A stretch of DNA of 64,000 nucleotides, taken from assembly GCF_028290625.1 (NCBI RefSeq), contig NZ_JAQGJM010000008.1, forward strand, positions 62,001 through 126,000, given 5' to 3'. Each line of letters starts with the position of its first letter. Positions within the stretch are counted from its first letter, which is position 1. Source of the stretch: Devosia sp. GTDB taxonomy: Bacteria; Pseudomonadota; Alphaproteobacteria; Rhizobiales; Devosiaceae. This document shows, in pieces, positions 63,769 to 64,000 of the stretch. Both the position numbers and the translations under genes were made by a program. Under the pieces are notes generated by a model, which searched no databases, had not been told where the DNA came from, and saw only the letters and a list, made by a program, of their open reading frames with translations.

Positions 63769-64000
63769 ATGCCGGATGCCGTCGCGACCAGGCGGCGCGG
63801 ACGGGTCTATGTGACCAAGTCCGTTGCCCCTTATCTGTTTCTGCTGCCCTTCATGGCCTTGTTCGTCGCGTTCCTGATCGCGCCGCTGTGCTATGCCTTC
63901 GGCCTCAGCCTGTTCAAGACCACCATGGTGGCTGGCACCCAGTTCGTCGGCGCCGCCAATTACCTCAAGGTGTTCACCGATCCCTCATTCTGGGACGGGG
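63769..64000 (+). CDS. Sugar ABC importer permease, MalF type, cut by window end
   Basis: My own reading gives an open frame from ATG 63769, with AAGGA upstream, to the window edge. It has a basic start (DAVATRRRGRVYVTKS) followed by helix 1 (VAPYLFLLPFMALFVAFLIAP) and YAFGLSLFKTTMVAGTQFVG, then AANYLKVFTDPSFW. This is the usual opening of MalF/UgpA-type permeases. The rest lies outside the window. Confidence 0.88.
   Translation, partial: MPDAVATRRRGRVYVTKSVAPYLFLLPFMALFVAFLIAPLCYAFGLSLFKTTMVAGTQFVGAANYLKVFTDPSFWDG

Overview
The window reads as chromosome of a GC-rich alphaproteobacterium of the Hyphomicrobiales, most like Devosia or a close relative. This is inferred from the gene families (HWE/HisKA_2 kinases, sigma-EcfG-type promoters, many ABC importers for sugars, oligosaccharides and nitrogen compounds, SMc-like oxidoreductases), the codon bias and the short ATGA operon overlaps. 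No taxonomic search was possible. There are no rRNA genes, no complete tRNA and no CRISPR array.

1-6.6 kb: a sensor gene cut by the window edge (5TM-LYT plus PAS), a PAS/HWE kinase with a single-domain response regulator, small metabolic and regulatory genes, and leuA behind a possible leaderless leucine leader peptide and hairpin. 6.6-21 kb: intact regulators (HxlR, AraC, TetR) and oxidoreductases alternate with gene remnants (isochorismatase, SDR, Gfo/Idh, MBL, OsmC, phnM, flavodoxin, aldo/keto reductase), so this stretch is decaying. It also holds a CHASE3/HWE kinase followed by an orphan periplasmic binding protein.

21-32.5 kb: a general-stress block (LLM oxidoreductase/treZ, DUF4142, katE, DUF6766, YciF, SDR) in which several genes carry GGAAC-N16-CGTT promoters, followed by the DNA-repair genes alkB and xth. 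32.6-43.5 kb: a broken polysaccharide deacetylase, then a seven-gene operon (sugar-type ABC importer, creatininase-family, M14 deacylase, SDR) facing a PLP enzyme, an MBL hydrolase and a GntR regulator. Two copies of a TGTCNGACA palindrome mark the probable GntR operators.

43.5-47 kb: a scar of four truncated genes, a tyrosine integrase and a 3' tRNA-Met fragment (an attachment-site remnant), abutting an ABC permease cut to 51 codons. 47-50.5 kb: the most interesting part. Two ykkC-family (guanidine-I-like) riboswitches each lie directly behind a near-perfect sigma-54 promoter, one ahead of a NitT/TauT-type ABC ATPase and one ahead of a RidA-like gene. A third sigma-54 promoter drives a short leader ORF coupled to a cyanuric-acid-amidohydrolase/barbiturase-family gene. 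The layout suggests a nitrogen-scavenging locus gated by both nitrogen status and a guanidine-like ligand.

50.7-64 kb: an Opp/Dpp-type importer with fused ATPases, a LacI regulator and a HAD-like gene sharing a LacI-type operator, then a sugar epimerase, a Gfo/Idh oxidoreductase and the start of another sugar ABC importer. The three transporters whose binding-protein gene precedes a permease all have a GC-rich hairpin at that junction.
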